From contig NBAY01000135.1 in assembly GCA_002794775.1 (NCBI GenBank), positions 1 to 61,909 on the forward strand: a stretch of 61,909 bases of DNA. The letters run 5' to 3'. How positions within the stretch are numbered: the first letter of the stretch is position 1; each line of letters starts with the position of its first letter. The translations under genes and the position numbers were made by a program. The DNA comes from Porodaedalea pini. Its lineage: Eukaryota; Basidiomycota; Agaricomycetes; Hymenochaetales; Hymenochaetaceae. This document shows positions 1 through 10,531 of this stretch, one piece after another. The notes under the pieces are model-generated. The model searched no databases and had not been told where the DNA came from. It worked only from the letters and a program-made list of their open reading frames with translations.

Positions 1-535
1 CTACTGCAAATTTATACTAAACTGAAGCAGAGAAAGCGATGCAAGACTCGGCCGAGTCTGTGTGAATGGATGTGAAAGTGAGTCGGCGATCGGTCTGCAC
101 ACATCATGCAGCTGATCGTCGTGGAGTGATGTTGGAGTCCCCAACCTGCTCTTTCGTCTCCCACCACTGCACACCCATATCCCACGTCCTTGTCCTACTC
201 GCCTAATTCCTTCTACCTGTCCCCACGAGAGTCGGTCGTCCATGTGCTGATCGAGTTCGTGCGACATCCCTCCATCCGATCGTGTCCATACCAAGAATTA
301 TAATGAAGAGTCAGCCGCCAATTATGAATGAATAAATGGTAAAGTTTGGTGGCCGGTAAAGGGATTCAAAGGAGTAGTGTAAGTGAGGGGAGAAAGACTT
401 GGCTGGCACGTAGGCGATGGTTAATCGCTACAACATGTCAAGTCTGTTGAGGGGAGCACTCCTCTAGACTGAGTGAAGGTGAGTCGACAGCGATGACATA
501 TGCTGGGGATGAGCCTGGGTGGAGTTCTGCTTTTA
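1..535 (-). mobile_element. Internal leader of an inverted, decayed Ty3-type retrotransposon
   Basis: Read on the minus strand, the bases directly inside the LTR at 536-939 match the leader of the full-length element at 55254-55370: the same AAAAGCAGAAC primer-binding block, then a similar stretch containing CCCAGGCTCATCCCCAGC, to about position 427. Beyond that the similarity fades and 1-420 cannot be aligned by eye. An open frame at 1-294 (minus) has no recognisable gag motif. The rest of this copy, if it exists, lies left of the window. Confidence 0.6.
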
Positions 536-939
536 TGTTAGGTGGGAGTCCAGGAGACGACTCAGACTGGGCAGGCCTCGCTGACTGTCGTCTGGGATGT
601 GCTATACTCAAGCGGGGACTCAGGACATGCTGTACTCAGGCTAGGTCATTGCAGAGGTAAGAGGATTAATACAATGTATACTAATACAGGAGGGATGAGT
701 CTCACCTAGGTCATCGCAGAGGTAAGAGGAAAAGCAGAACAAGGAGCTCATGTGATTCCTGAGACCACGACCGTGAGACTATATTACCTAATGTTACATA
801 AACAAACAGAATGGAACAAATGAAGGTCATGTGAAGGGAGTGTGGGAAATAATTGAAAAGACGATTAAATATAGTGAAAAGGAGTGATTAAAATAAAGGA
901 AATGATAAAAGGGAAAATAAAAGAGTTTGAGTTCTAACA
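536..939 (-). mobile_element. Degenerate LTR (404 bp), inverted
   Basis: On the minus strand this begins TGTTAGAAC and ends CCTAACA, like the 412-413-bp LTRs at 54841 and 60671. It shares with them the AGGTAATATAGTCTCACGGTCG block, the GTTCTGCTTTT block and the two CCTCTTACCTC repeats. Many C-to-T and G-to-A changes separate it from the young copies, mostly at former CpG sites, so it is old. Its outer edge at 939 abuts pol-derived sequence of another Ty3 family. Confidence 0.85.
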
Positions 940-1545
940 GAAACACTTCTACGACAGAACAAAGGGAGAATCCATTGAGTATAAACCTGGGGATAAGGTC
1001 ATGCTCGAAGGAACTCACTTAATGACAGATCATCCTATGAAGAAGCTGGGAGACAAACGCTATGGGCCTTTCGCCATTGAAAAGAAATTGACACATCAGC
1101 ATATAGGCTTAAACTTCCATGTACATGGAAGAAAGTCTATCTGGTTTTCAATGAAGTGCTTCTCTCCCCATACAATGAGCCACAGTATACATCGCAGAAA
1201 TAAGACCCTCCACCCCCACCTGAGATCATTGATGATGTACCGGAATATGAGGTAGAAAAGGTTGTTAACTCCAAGCTAGTGTGAGGAAAGCTCTAATACC
1301 TTGTACACTGGAAAGGATACCCAAATGAAGAATGCACTTGGGAACCAATTGAGAATTTGATGAACTCTCAAAAAGCCATCAATGACTTTCATAAGTTGAC
1401 CCCCAATGCTCCTTGTATCCTTAACACCTTGGAAATGTTGCAGCTAAAGTTCCGACCCATATTTGAGATGACAGAGCCTGAAAGACAGGAAGGAGTAGCA
1501 CAGTGGTGGGCCAGTAAGTTCCAGGATAGGGAACAGAGGTGATCG
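940..1545 (+). pseudogene. Remnant of Ty3 pol C-terminus (integrase tail and chromodomain)
   Basis: Translating in shifting frames gives the integrase C-terminal pattern (HFYDRTKG, YKPGDKVML, KKLGDKRYGPF) and then a chromodomain (EYEVEKVVNSKLV, YLVHWKGYP, CTWEPIENL, AINDFHK). The order matches the end of the intact polyprotein at 60090-60560, but the amino acids differ enough to indicate a separate, AT-rich family. In-frame stops near 1282-1294 and at least one frameshift make it dead. It begins at the edge of the inverted LTR, so that element probably inserted into it. The DNA from 1546 to 1817 is AT-rich with nothing recognisable. Confidence 0.8.
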
Positions 1546-1817
1546 GGACGCTCGCCTTGAAGGAGAGGGTCATGTCATAGACGATTTAATTACTTTCATT
1601 TTTATTATTGTTCCCTGCTATCTTATCTTATCATATCTTATCCACTCATTACTAATCATGCTTATTTTGGCTTACTCATACCCATTATGTCTTTTTTCCC
1701 ACACTCTCATCACTCGCTGACTGATCCTATGACACTATTGTTCTATGAAGTTCCATGATGTTCTTTCATCTATCCTTATGTAGTAGCTAATTCCCTGGTC
1801 TGTGCACAGCCTCAGAA

Positions 1818-2075
1818 CATCAGGAAAATGGCAAAAACTCATAGTTAGCCATAGTGGTATATAGTCACATAGCAGTTTATAGCATGTTATAGTCATGTAT
1901 AGTTGCATAGTACATAGTGATAGAGTGCTATATAGTGCTTATAGTTTTATATAGTTCATAGGCTCTCATAGTTACATAAAGTTATATAGCATATAGTTTA
2001 TAGTATCCATAGTCAGATATAGCTGTAATAGTATTATATAGTATATATCTACAATGATGCTGAGTAGAGAATCTC
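1818..2075 (+). repeat. Left terminal and subterminal repeat of the Pack-like element
   Basis: Starts with the 18-bp TIR and continues with more than 20 copies of TATAG or CATAG-like hexamers. It aligns with 53340-53700, for example the shared TAGTTGCATAG and ACATAGTGATAGAGTGCTAT blocks and the ATCTACAA boundary near 2050. Arrays of short subterminal motifs are typical transposase-binding regions in CACTA-like and related DNA transposons. Confidence 0.75.
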
Positions 2076-2371
2076 AATAGCACAATGGATGAAAACCAAC
2101 CTGAGGTCACAACTGAATGATGACTAGCATTGAGAATCTGTATTCATCAATCAGAAAAATATCTGCATAAAATAATAACTATGGTTGGGAGACTGTTTTT
2201 GGCTGCTCCTAAGTCTGCATTGCATCATTTATTTGTATAAATTTAAATTGTCTCTACTCTTTTACCCACCAATCTTGACACACTGGTTGTTGAAGAAATA
2301 CTTTGGGATGAAGGGTTCATTAAGCAGGTAAAAGCAAAAGGTGGTGAGTAAGGGATCTGAGAGTCAGTGAG

Positions 2372-2471
2372 ACGCGTCAAAATTCACAAGTCCAATTTCC
2401 CACGCTCTTGCTCGTGGATGGGCACCCAAGAGCGTGGGAACTCGATCACATGTGTGTTGGTTTTGACGCGT
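2372..2471. repeat. Two-step hairpin (11 bp and 13 bp arms) at the cargo border
   Basis: ACGCGTCAAAA at 2372-2382 pairs with TTTTGACGCGT at 2461-2471, and inside it TCCCACGCTCTTG at 2398-2410 pairs with CAAGAGCGTGGGA at 2427-2439. Both pairings are perfect. The structure lies just upstream of the first captured gene fragment. It could be a small nested palindromic element or a captured promoter piece, since the ACGCGT core also occurs upstream of MCM4 and in the promoter near 47986. Confidence 0.65.
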
Positions 2472-2494
2472 GCCACTGCCAACTTCACACCACC

Positions 2495-3303
2495 CATCAA
2501 CAACAGCACCCTGGTGCGTTCTAAGGAGAATACTTTACGATCGTTCCGCTTCAACCAGAAGGGGAAGTATGTCCAGATCGCAAACCAATACCGTCAAGAC
2601 GCTCAGCTGGAAACTCTCAAGCAGTGTATCGCCGAAGGCGCTCGGAAGACGGGTCTGAATGGAGAGTTTGAGACCACGGAAAAGATCATCAGGGTGAGTC
2701 ATTGTATATGGCCGATTAATGTGTTCTGACTCTACATGTAGCGTGAAGCTCCGAATGCAGAGTAGTGAAGCATGGCCTTTTTACCCAACGACTCCTACGA
2801 TGATTTGAATGCAGGAATATCCGCACTCAATATCTGTGCTCAATATCTATACTCTCGACCCTCCCATAACATCTACGTGCAACACCCCATAAAGATCCCT
2901 GCTCCGGGCGACAAGGACAAGACGAAGATTAAGCCGCTCATGCTACGAAGAGGGGGCAGAAGATGTGCAAGCAGCGCCGGCAGGCAGAACTGCAGGACAA
3001 GCGCAACTGCATCCGCATGGGTCTTGCTCCGTCTGACGCGTCTAAAGCCCGCCTCGCAAATCTCGCGAAAGTGCTGACCAGCGACGCTGTGCAAGATCCC
3101 TCGCGCGTCGAGACACGCGTGTGGCGCGAGGTCATGACGCGCAAGCATAACCACGGCAAGATGAAGACGGGGCGCAAGTTTACAGACGAGCAATGCCACA
3201 AGAAGACGGAAAGCTAGAAGAGGAAAGGAAAGGGCTTGTTGGCGCTGTCTTCGAGTACGCCAATTTCTGCTTCCCTCCTACTTGATGCTTTCTATTTTCC
3301 AGG
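2495..3303 (+). pseudogene. prp3: Captured fragment of PRP3 (U4/U6 snRNP splicing factor)
   Basis: The translation carries the conserved PRP3 core: GKYVQIANQYRQDAQ and FETTEKIIR before a retained intron (about 2694-2740), then QHPIKIPAPGDK, KQRRQAELQDK, IRMGL, VLTSDAVQDPSRVE and MTRKHNHGKM. In the intact family this region binds U4/U6 snRNA and precedes the C-terminal DUF1115 domain, which is absent here. Lesions include a TAG-TGA pair near 2763-2768 at conserved tryptophans, frameshifts near 2950 and a TAG near 3215. Because introns are kept, it derives from a genomic copy, not a cDNA. The piece stops at a splice acceptor near 3303, where eIF4G sequence starts in the same orientation. Confidence 0.8.
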
Positions 3304-5190
3304 GTACGCGTAGGAAACGTGGCGGCTCAACACGCGACGAGTCGAATCGTATCAGCGCTTCTGCCAATCAGTTCAACGCGAATGCTGCTTCCGCCTTCGA
3401 ACACGTCGCGCCGCTCGAGCAGTCTGCGAACCGCTGGGTCACGGGCAGCACGTCCAGGCGTGGGGCCTCGAATGACCCAGGTTCACCCGAGATTGTGAAC
3501 AAGAAGGTCTGTTTGCTACTCAGCAAGCTCACTATGGAGAAGTTTGAGTCCATCTCAAACCAGATCATTGTGTGGGCAAACAAGAGTGAGAGTGAGAAGG
3601 ATGGGCATACATTCATTCAGGTCGTTCGGCTTGTGTTCGAGAAGACGACGGATGAGGCGGCCTGGAGTGAGATATATGCTCGCTTGTGCCGTAAGATGAT
3701 GGAGTAGATCAGTCTGAACGTGCAGGATGATAGTATCCGCAATGCTGAGGGCAAGCCGATTACAGGTGGTCTGCTTTTCCGTAAGTACCTTCTGAATCGC
3801 TGTCAGGAAGACTTCGAGCGCGGCTGGACGCAGAAGGAGTCGATGGCGGCAGCGGCTCTCGTGAAGGCGACAGAGGATCAGGCTGTTAAAGATGCCAACG
3901 AAAAGGAAGAAAACAAGGGGGCTGGCGAGAGTGCGCTGTACTCGGACGAATACTACGCTGCTCAGAAGGCCAAGCGTCAAGGTCTCGGACTCGTCAAGTT
4001 CATCGACGAGCTCTTCAAGCTTCAGATGCTCACGGAACGTATCATGTATCAAGAAGCTGCTCAGCAACGTCGACAATCCTGAGGAGGAAGAAATCGAAAG
4101 TTTATGTAAACTCCTGACAACTGTTGGTCAGGCGTTCGATACCTCTAAGGCTCGCGGACACATGGACGTCTATTTCAATCGGATGAAGGAGCTTGCGAAG
4201 AGCAGCAACGTGTCGTCTTGTATGCCGTTCATGTTACAAGTGCGTACCCTCTGTTTCCTAGCCTTTCGTTGAGCTGACTTTATTGGACAGGATGTGATTG
4301 AATTGCGGGAAAGGAAATGGACTACCCGCAACTTGGTCGCTGCTCCGTCGACAATCGCTCAGATTCATGAGACGGTAAGCGCTCTTGCTTTGTTACTCGA
4401 TTTCACTTGTGCTTACCAATATACAGGCCGCGAAAGAGAAGGCGCAACAGGAGCAACATAACTTAGCGCGGTCGGCCATGTCTCGCGGTGGTTCACGCCG
4501 TGGCCATGATCGTGGCGGATATGTTCAAGTCGGTCCCGACGGATGGGCTGTCTCCTCTGGCCCTTCGAGGCCTGCAAACGAGGCGGGTGATCTGACGAAC
4601 TCTGGCAAGATTCAGAAGGGCAGTGGCACCATGAACTTCGGACCGACCAGCGTCTCACGAAGAAGGGAGACAGCAAGCACGACAGTGCGAGCCTTTCAAG
4701 GACAAGTTCGAACACGAACATGTTCCAGATGCTGCAGGCCGCTGAGGCCGCTAATGAGGCTCCTACTGCATCCTCGTCTCGTCCAAGTCGCCCGTCAAGC
4801 CGTACAATGAGCGTCGACTTGACCCACAACGCATCTGTGGAACCTGTCCAACCTGCTCAGCGTCCCAGACTCAACCTGCTTCCGCGTTCGAAGCCCATGC
4901 AGGAGAAGTCGGAGAATAGTCCCGCTGAGACTCACGACAGCGAGGAGGGCGAGGAGGGCGAGATTCTCGAGAAGGACTATGGGAAAATTGTCGATGTCGA
5001 AGGAGCAAGCGGAAAAGAAGACTGACCAGGACCGCAAGGAATTCTTCGCTATCCGCGATCTCGACGATGCGGAAGAGTATTTCTCTGCACTTCCCTCGGA
5101 GCATCGATATCTTCTCGTCGAGAAGCTTGTCATGTCTGCTATTGAGGCGAAGGAGGCTGATGCCAAACTCGTTGCCGACCTGTTTGAGTG
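3304..5190 (+). pseudogene. Captured fragment of translation initiation factor eIF4G
   Basis: Contains the MIF4G domain, with segments such as LTMEKFESISNQIIVWANKS, RLVFEKTTDEAAWSEIYA, KPITGGLLFRKYLLNRCQ, KKLLSNVDNPEEE and VIELRERKW, then the RGG-like linker and the start of the MA3 domain (EYFSALPSEHRYLLVEKL). MIF4G binds eIF4A and scaffolds cap-dependent initiation. The N-terminal half of the protein, with the eIF4E- and Pab1-binding regions, is missing, and MA3 is cut at about 5190. A TAG at 3704-3706 replaces a conserved glutamine, and a frameshift near 4060 splits the domain. Introns at about 4240-4290 and 4376-4426 are retained. Not functional as eIF4G, although long open stretches remain. 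Confidence 0.85.
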
Positions 5191-7083
5191 TGCACCGTAT
5201 CAGCGCTGCTACCAACCCGTTCACTGCGAATGTCGCTTCCTCGTCGAAACCGATGCCAACACGTTCCCGAAGGTTGTCACGGTCCTTGGTGCATCGCTCG
5301 CATCATCGACTTCCCCCTTCGCCGTACGTGCGCTCGCCTCCAATTCTACTGTCTTCCTCTCTGGAACCGACATTGCTTCATACTTGCGCATTCTCGGAAC
5401 CGGAGAGATCAAGCTTCACGAAGTAGACTTCGCGACACTCAAGACCGATGCTGCGGCGCCTGCTGCGTCCACGTCTGCAATTGCCATCCAGGAAAAGGCA
5501 ACGAAAGAGGAAGGGAGATTTGAGGGCGCCGTGAAGATAGCTATTGGCGTGAAGAAAGAGGTCGACTTTCCGGTTTGGTATGCGAACGTATGCTGATTGT
5601 TCTGTAATCCCTCACTTAGTGCTGACAAGTATCATAGGCGCTGATCAAGGCCGGTATGTTAGACTACTACAGCGTTTGTGGATGCTACATTCCTAATCCC
5701 TGGTCATACAGCATCTGGAAAGCAGTCCAAGGTATTTATTAAAAAAACAAGCATCTGCATCTCAGGTTCTTACTCGCCACAGAATGGTTCAGAATTCTGA
5801 CTTCCCAACATTCGCATCTCAAGGTGCTCGAGCGCGAAAAGGACCACATTGAGGGCTTTTGTCCGGAAGTGGCATGGATGACCAGGACGTACGTGTTCGA
5901 ATTTTTTGATTTCCAACTCGATGTTGACATGCGCCTTCAGAGGGAGCTCCGAGCTTGAGGAGCTCAACAATCCGTCCGACCGCAGAAACGGCCATGTATC
6001 TCTACTACGCCGAATAGATCAAGAGCTATCGTGATCTACCCCCTCAAGCTCAACCAGTGGGACAGCGTTGTGCGCTGGGAATCCAAGAGCCCCCAGCCGT
6101 TCCTCCGTACGCGCTAATTCCTATGGCAGGAAGGCCACACTGCGCATCTCACAAAGAAAGAGGCCGACACTGAAGTACGGGAAATTCTTGGCTTAAATCG
6201 TCGCGTGTACGAGGAGCTGCTCGCCATACCCATCATCCCCGGCATCAAGTCCGAGAAGGAGAAGTTCGCCGGTGGTCTGTATACGACGACCACGGAAGGC
6301 TTCATTCCGACGACCGGTCGTGGCATCCAGGCTGCGACGTCGCATTGTCTTGGCCAAAACTTTTCGCGGCCAGAGATGTCTAACATTATGGTCGAAGACC
6401 CGGACGATCCGCAAGGTACGGGTTCGAACGGTGGCAAATCATTTGCGTGGCAGAACTTATGGGGTCTAAGCACGCGCACGATCGGAGTTATGGTCATGAT
6501 CCACGACGACAACCAGGTCTTGTTCTCCCACCACGCGTCGCGAGCATCCAAGTAATCATTGTCCCCTGCGGTATCACCATGCGTACTAATAAGCAGGAAT
6601 TATACGACCGCTGTGAGGAGCTTGCGAAGACGCTCAGGAGAGCCGGTATCCACGCGAAGGTGGATGTACGGGACGGCTACACTCCTGGCTACAAGTTCAA
6701 CGACTGGGAACAGAAGGTGTAAACATATAATTATTTCTTGCTCCTCGGTTTGCCTGTAATCTTACAAATGACTCTTTGTCCAGAATGTGCTACTTCGCCT
6801 CAAACTCGGTCCGTTCAATATCCAGAAGAAGCAAACACTTTCTGTGCGACGTGATCCAGGCGTTCAAGCGCTAATAGCAGTCGCAGAACTGGAGATTGCC
6901 ATACCTGCACTTCTCGAGACTATCCAACCGGAGATGTTCGAGTGCGCGAAAGCACTGTACATGTCTCGCCTGCGCGTCGTGACCAAATGGGACGGCATCG
7001 TGCTGACACTTCACAGCAAATGCGTCGCAGTCCTTCCGCGGTGCGAAGAGGAAACGGGTGAAGTCGGACATCAAGGAACATAG
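5191..7083 (+). pseudogene. Captured fragment of cytosolic prolyl-tRNA synthetase
   Basis: Begins inside the N-terminal editing-like extension (VVTVLGASLASSTSPFAVRA, LASNSTVFLSGTDIASYLR), then the class II catalytic core: [80 protein letters not shown], the [13 protein letters not shown] motif 3 region, and the anticodon-binding domain (YDRCEELAKTLRRAGI, VDVRDGYTPGYKFNDWEQK, QTLSVRRD). Introns near 5589-5638 and 6720-6783 are kept. Several frameshifts, for example near 5640-6110 and 6440-6560, and a damaged C-terminus make it dead. It is fused head-to-tail to the eIF4G fragment without spacer. Confidence 0.85.
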
Positions 7084-7289
7084 CAGACACATGTGTGTAT
7101 CTAATGTGCATCATCATGGAGCAAGTCTGATGAGGAAGTCAGGGAGATAAGCCAGCAGTCAGAAGTGCATGGCTACACCAGTAGAATAGTAGATCCAATG
7201 TATTTGCATATTATAATATATGATTTTTGCAATCTGCCCGCTATCTGAATAAAAGTGTGAGGTCCTGAGATGCCCTAGTAAGTATGACA

Positions 7290-7604
7290 CTGCCTAGTCA
7301 CATGGCTATAGACTCCTTTATATCACTATATGTCTCTAAGAAATTATGACCTATTTGACTCTATGTGCTATTCAATGCTATAATACTATACCACTATGGT
7401 CTATCCACACTATGTGATATCCCTCTATGGCCTATTCTGTGCTATGTAACATACAGCTATGGCACTATGGTACTATACAGTCCTATATAGAGGGGGGTTA
7501 CTATATAGAGGGGGGGTTACCATTAGCTACTAAACAACTATGGACTACTATAAATGCTATATAGTAGCATATAACAGTGTATAGTGTTTGCCATTTTCCT
7601 GATG
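7290..7604 (-). repeat. Right terminal and subterminal repeat of the Pack-like element
   Basis: Reading inward on the minus strand from 7604, the 18-bp TIR is followed by dense TATAG/CATAG motifs. This end shares motif content but little linear similarity with the left end. It includes a short tandem duplication at about 7482-7521 (CTATATAGAGGGGGGTTA twice). To the right, 7605-7789 contains a possible TATA box (GTATATAAG at about 7609) and a CT-rich tract but no recognisable gene. Confidence 0.65.
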
Positions 7605-7789
7605 AAGGGTATATAAGTAGGTAGTCCTCCTGTACTTATCCCTTAGTTTTGACCTGGTCAATTCTACCTGGCTACATCCAGAAGCTGTCCCTTATCCTTG
7701 CACTATGTCAGATCCCCTGGCTCACTGCTCTCTCTCTCTCCTCCCTCTCCTTGACTGAGTTCTGTGTGACCCAGTTACCTCTTGCATAC

Positions 7790-9300
7790 CTGTAGTCCGT
7801 CGCTGACAGTGGGAAGAAACATGTATACCTGAGGGTCTCCTTGATAATTGCTTCAATATAGGGCAAGCTTGGACAGTTGGTGAGCGATGAAAGAATGTCT
7901 TTTCCTATGATCCTATGGAGTTCATCTTGCACTCACCACTGAGTTTCTGGGTACAGGAGCATCGCCAGGAAGAATGAGTGAAGGGTTGCGACAGACTAGT
8001 ATATGGAACATCAGCAATGCCTAGGTGGAGGATTGACTGACATACTATATCTGCACCAGCTAGAGATGATCTATTTGAGATAAATGAGTATGATTGTTCA
8101 AAGGTGCTCAAGACACTGACCAAGGTATGTAATCCCTGTGACTTTGGCAATCAATGCCTCATCTTGTATGGCTCTGTCATCCACCAAGTTCACTTCCATA
8201 AGCTCTCTGGACATAGACAATGCAGCTGTTCTATCGATCTAGAAGATGAATGAGATTCACTACTCTTGTTAACCTGCTTTCTACAGGAAGGACTTACAAA
8301 TCTCACTTTTGCCATCTTATGCAGCTCCTGATACATGTCTGTCGAATGCTGGCATGCTTCTCTCACAATCTTGTGGAACCCAGCTCTGGGAAATCAAGCT
8401 GGCAAGTACCACAACCAGGGTATGATATTCATGAGGAAGAATCCCTCTGCTTCAGCGATGGCACCAGCAGCCCTCTCTGCAAGCGCAATATATGGGTCGC
8501 CCTCCTCCAAAGCTGTTGGAATATTCAATATTACAAGTGGGCGAAACAAAGACGGTACTTGTATACCTTGATAGCCATAAGTAACTCTTAAGATTGTCTC
8601 TCTAATAGAGCTGCAAAGAGTGAGAAAGTGACATAATGACATCGTGTATGAGAAATAACGTACTGTCGAAGAAGCTCTGGGTATCTGTCAGGAGTTTCCA
8701 ACAGTTTCTCAAGCATCCTATATACTGATTGAGTTTGAAGTTCAGTAAAGTTGCCTACAATAGCTGGTTAGAAGAAATGATGTAGTAGCTGCCTTGACTT
8801 CTGCAGCTCATCTCTGTATGGCATCATTGGTATGAGCCTACTCCATCCTTCACTGCATGATAGCAGGTATTGAAATTCAGTAAGAAGATGAAAGTTCAAG
8901 AGTTGAAGCAGTACATACAGCTCAATCATCACATTCATAGGCCAGGATGAGTAATTGGAACTGCATTTCTCAAGCAAGTCGACCGTAGTCTGATAGTCAT
9001 TTATGAAGATGTAAGACATCCCGAGGCTCTCTGCATGCACCAATGGGCCTGGCACAAGAGAAACTGAGTTAAACTTGCAGAAAGAAAACAATAAAATATA
9101 CTGTAAATATGTCCCCACTTCTGCCCTATCTCCCAAATCTCTGCATCTTTCATGTCTAATGTATTTCCTATCAAAGGTAGCCCTTTCAGTCCAGGAGGTA
9201 GCGGCAGAGACCTTCTACAATTCTTGCGCCATGAGCACAACAGACACAGACAAGCCAGAGCACAAGAAATTGCTGAGGCGTCAACAAGATAGTAGAGCAT
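7790..9300 (-). pseudogene. Decayed cytochrome P450, paralogue of the gene at 10532-12870
   Basis: Minus-strand pieces match the neighbouring intact P450 in order: N-terminal anchor (LVDASAISCALACL), proline-rich hinge (LPLPPGLKGLPLIGNTLDM), SLGMSYIFINDYQTTVDLLEK, MMPYRDELQKSRQLLHHFF, ETILRVTYGYQG, AEGFFLMNIIPWLWYLPA, LAGADIVCQ (I-helix) and PSLPYIEAIIKETLR (K-helix ExxR). The heme-binding cysteine loop and everything after ExxR are missing. Several exons are broken by stops and shifts. Similarity extends upstream to about 9430 (TTGCGGGTCTCAC), so promoter and gene were duplicated together. CpG is much rarer than in the intact copy. From 9431 to 10531 no gene is visible. Confidence 0.85.
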
Positions 9301-10531
9301 TGATGCAGAGATGGGAGATGAATTTGGGTAATTGAAGCATATATGTCTATAAATCCAGGCATGCAGAGAAGAATCTGCATGTGCACCATTAAATTGCGGG
9401 TCTCACCCTATCAGACAATCTTGGTGTGATTTAGTCCCCCCCCTTTTGATGCTTGTATGGACATGAATGGCAAAATAGATCGTGGCATTACGAAATGGAT
9501 CACCCATGTTACAGCAATCAGATTCTGGAGACTGTTACACGGAGAGGTTGAGCTCGGCATGATTATGGATGCAAAAGCTATACATACACACATCAGAGCA
9601 CATACATATTCACTCAGTCCATATTACCTATCAAGACATCAGATTGAGTATCCCTTGATATACATTTATTATATAGTGTATCCAATAGGATAAATATATT
9701 CTGAACTGAACTGTGTTGCAGATAGGGGCGAGCGCAATTGAATTGAAAAGCATCTGTGGAGTCCCAAGAACACAATCTTGGGAGTACTATTGATATTTTG
9801 AAAGAAGTCAAGTATATACGTCAGTAGGAGCCATACGAGATCTGCGCAAAGTTGAAACGCGCTCCACATATTTCACGTGCTCGTCAAGGCATGTGAAGAC
9901 CGAATGTAAGGCATAATTGATTGAATGTGAAGAACATCCAGTATGTGTGCTATCAACAGCATTTGAAGCACATATTTTGCGCGCTGGAATGCAGATTGCA
10001 TGGTGTGGAAACAAGTTGTCAAACGCAGCTGATCACGGGAGTGACACGACGCGCGTCGCGTCGGAAATTATGTAAACTTCAAACGGAGCTCGTTCGGCAG
10101 CGGCGGCATGTTGTTCTCTCGTGATGCCCGCGGACCTGGCAACCCTTACCTGCCCGCATTCACTGAGTATTTAGGACCAAGATCTGAACGAGTCTGAGAC
10201 ATCTATTGCTAGTGTCTCGAAAATACATGTCTAGGTCACTGACAGGCCATGCGTTAGTTGCATGACTTCATTTAGATCGTAAGCCAACCAAATTGATTCT
10301 TCGTACGCTGCTGTCTTCGAATGCTCTCACATATGTTGCATAGCACTTAAAAACGACAGACACAGCATAAGAAAGAAAGCAGTAGAACACTTGCTAGATA
10401 CGTATGAGTGCATGTGTCACAGTAATGGTAAAAGCAATGACAAACTCGAGGCTATTGTACGTATGTGCTGTACAAGCGTGATCTTACACATCAGTATTCA
10501 AAACAGTGAAGCGTGTCGTTCAACACATCAA

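Larger units (their letters stand above)
1818..7604. mobile_element. Putative Pack-type (gene-capturing) TIR transposon, non-autonomous
   Basis: The interval is bounded by a perfect 18-bp inverted repeat, CATCAGGAAAATGGCAAA at 1818-1835 and its complement at 7587-7604. Inside each end lie about 240-310 bp dense in TATAG/CATAG motifs. The left end is homologous over some 250 bp to 53340-53700, where a transposase-like gene follows. Between the ends are three truncated host-gene pieces on the plus strand (PRP3, eIF4G, ProRS), all keeping introns and all carrying stops or frameshifts. No transposase is present inside. The bases next to the ends read AA on both sides, compatible with a 2-bp target duplication but weak evidence. 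Calling this a mobile unit is an inference from structure. Confidence 0.7.

Noticed and set aside
2495..7083. Interpretation as processed (retro-copied) pseudogenes
   Set aside because: Introns with GT-AG ends are retained in all three fragments and no poly(A) tract is present.
1818..7604. Interpretation as a Helitron
   Set aside because: Helitrons capture gene pieces but lack terminal inverted repeats and end in a CTRR hairpin; here the ends are a perfect inverted pair with subterminal arrays.
1813..7610. Target-site duplication of 3-8 bp around the Pack element
   Set aside because: Only AA is shared on both sides; longer flanks (CTCAGAA, AAGGGTA) do not match, so no firm duplication can be claimed.
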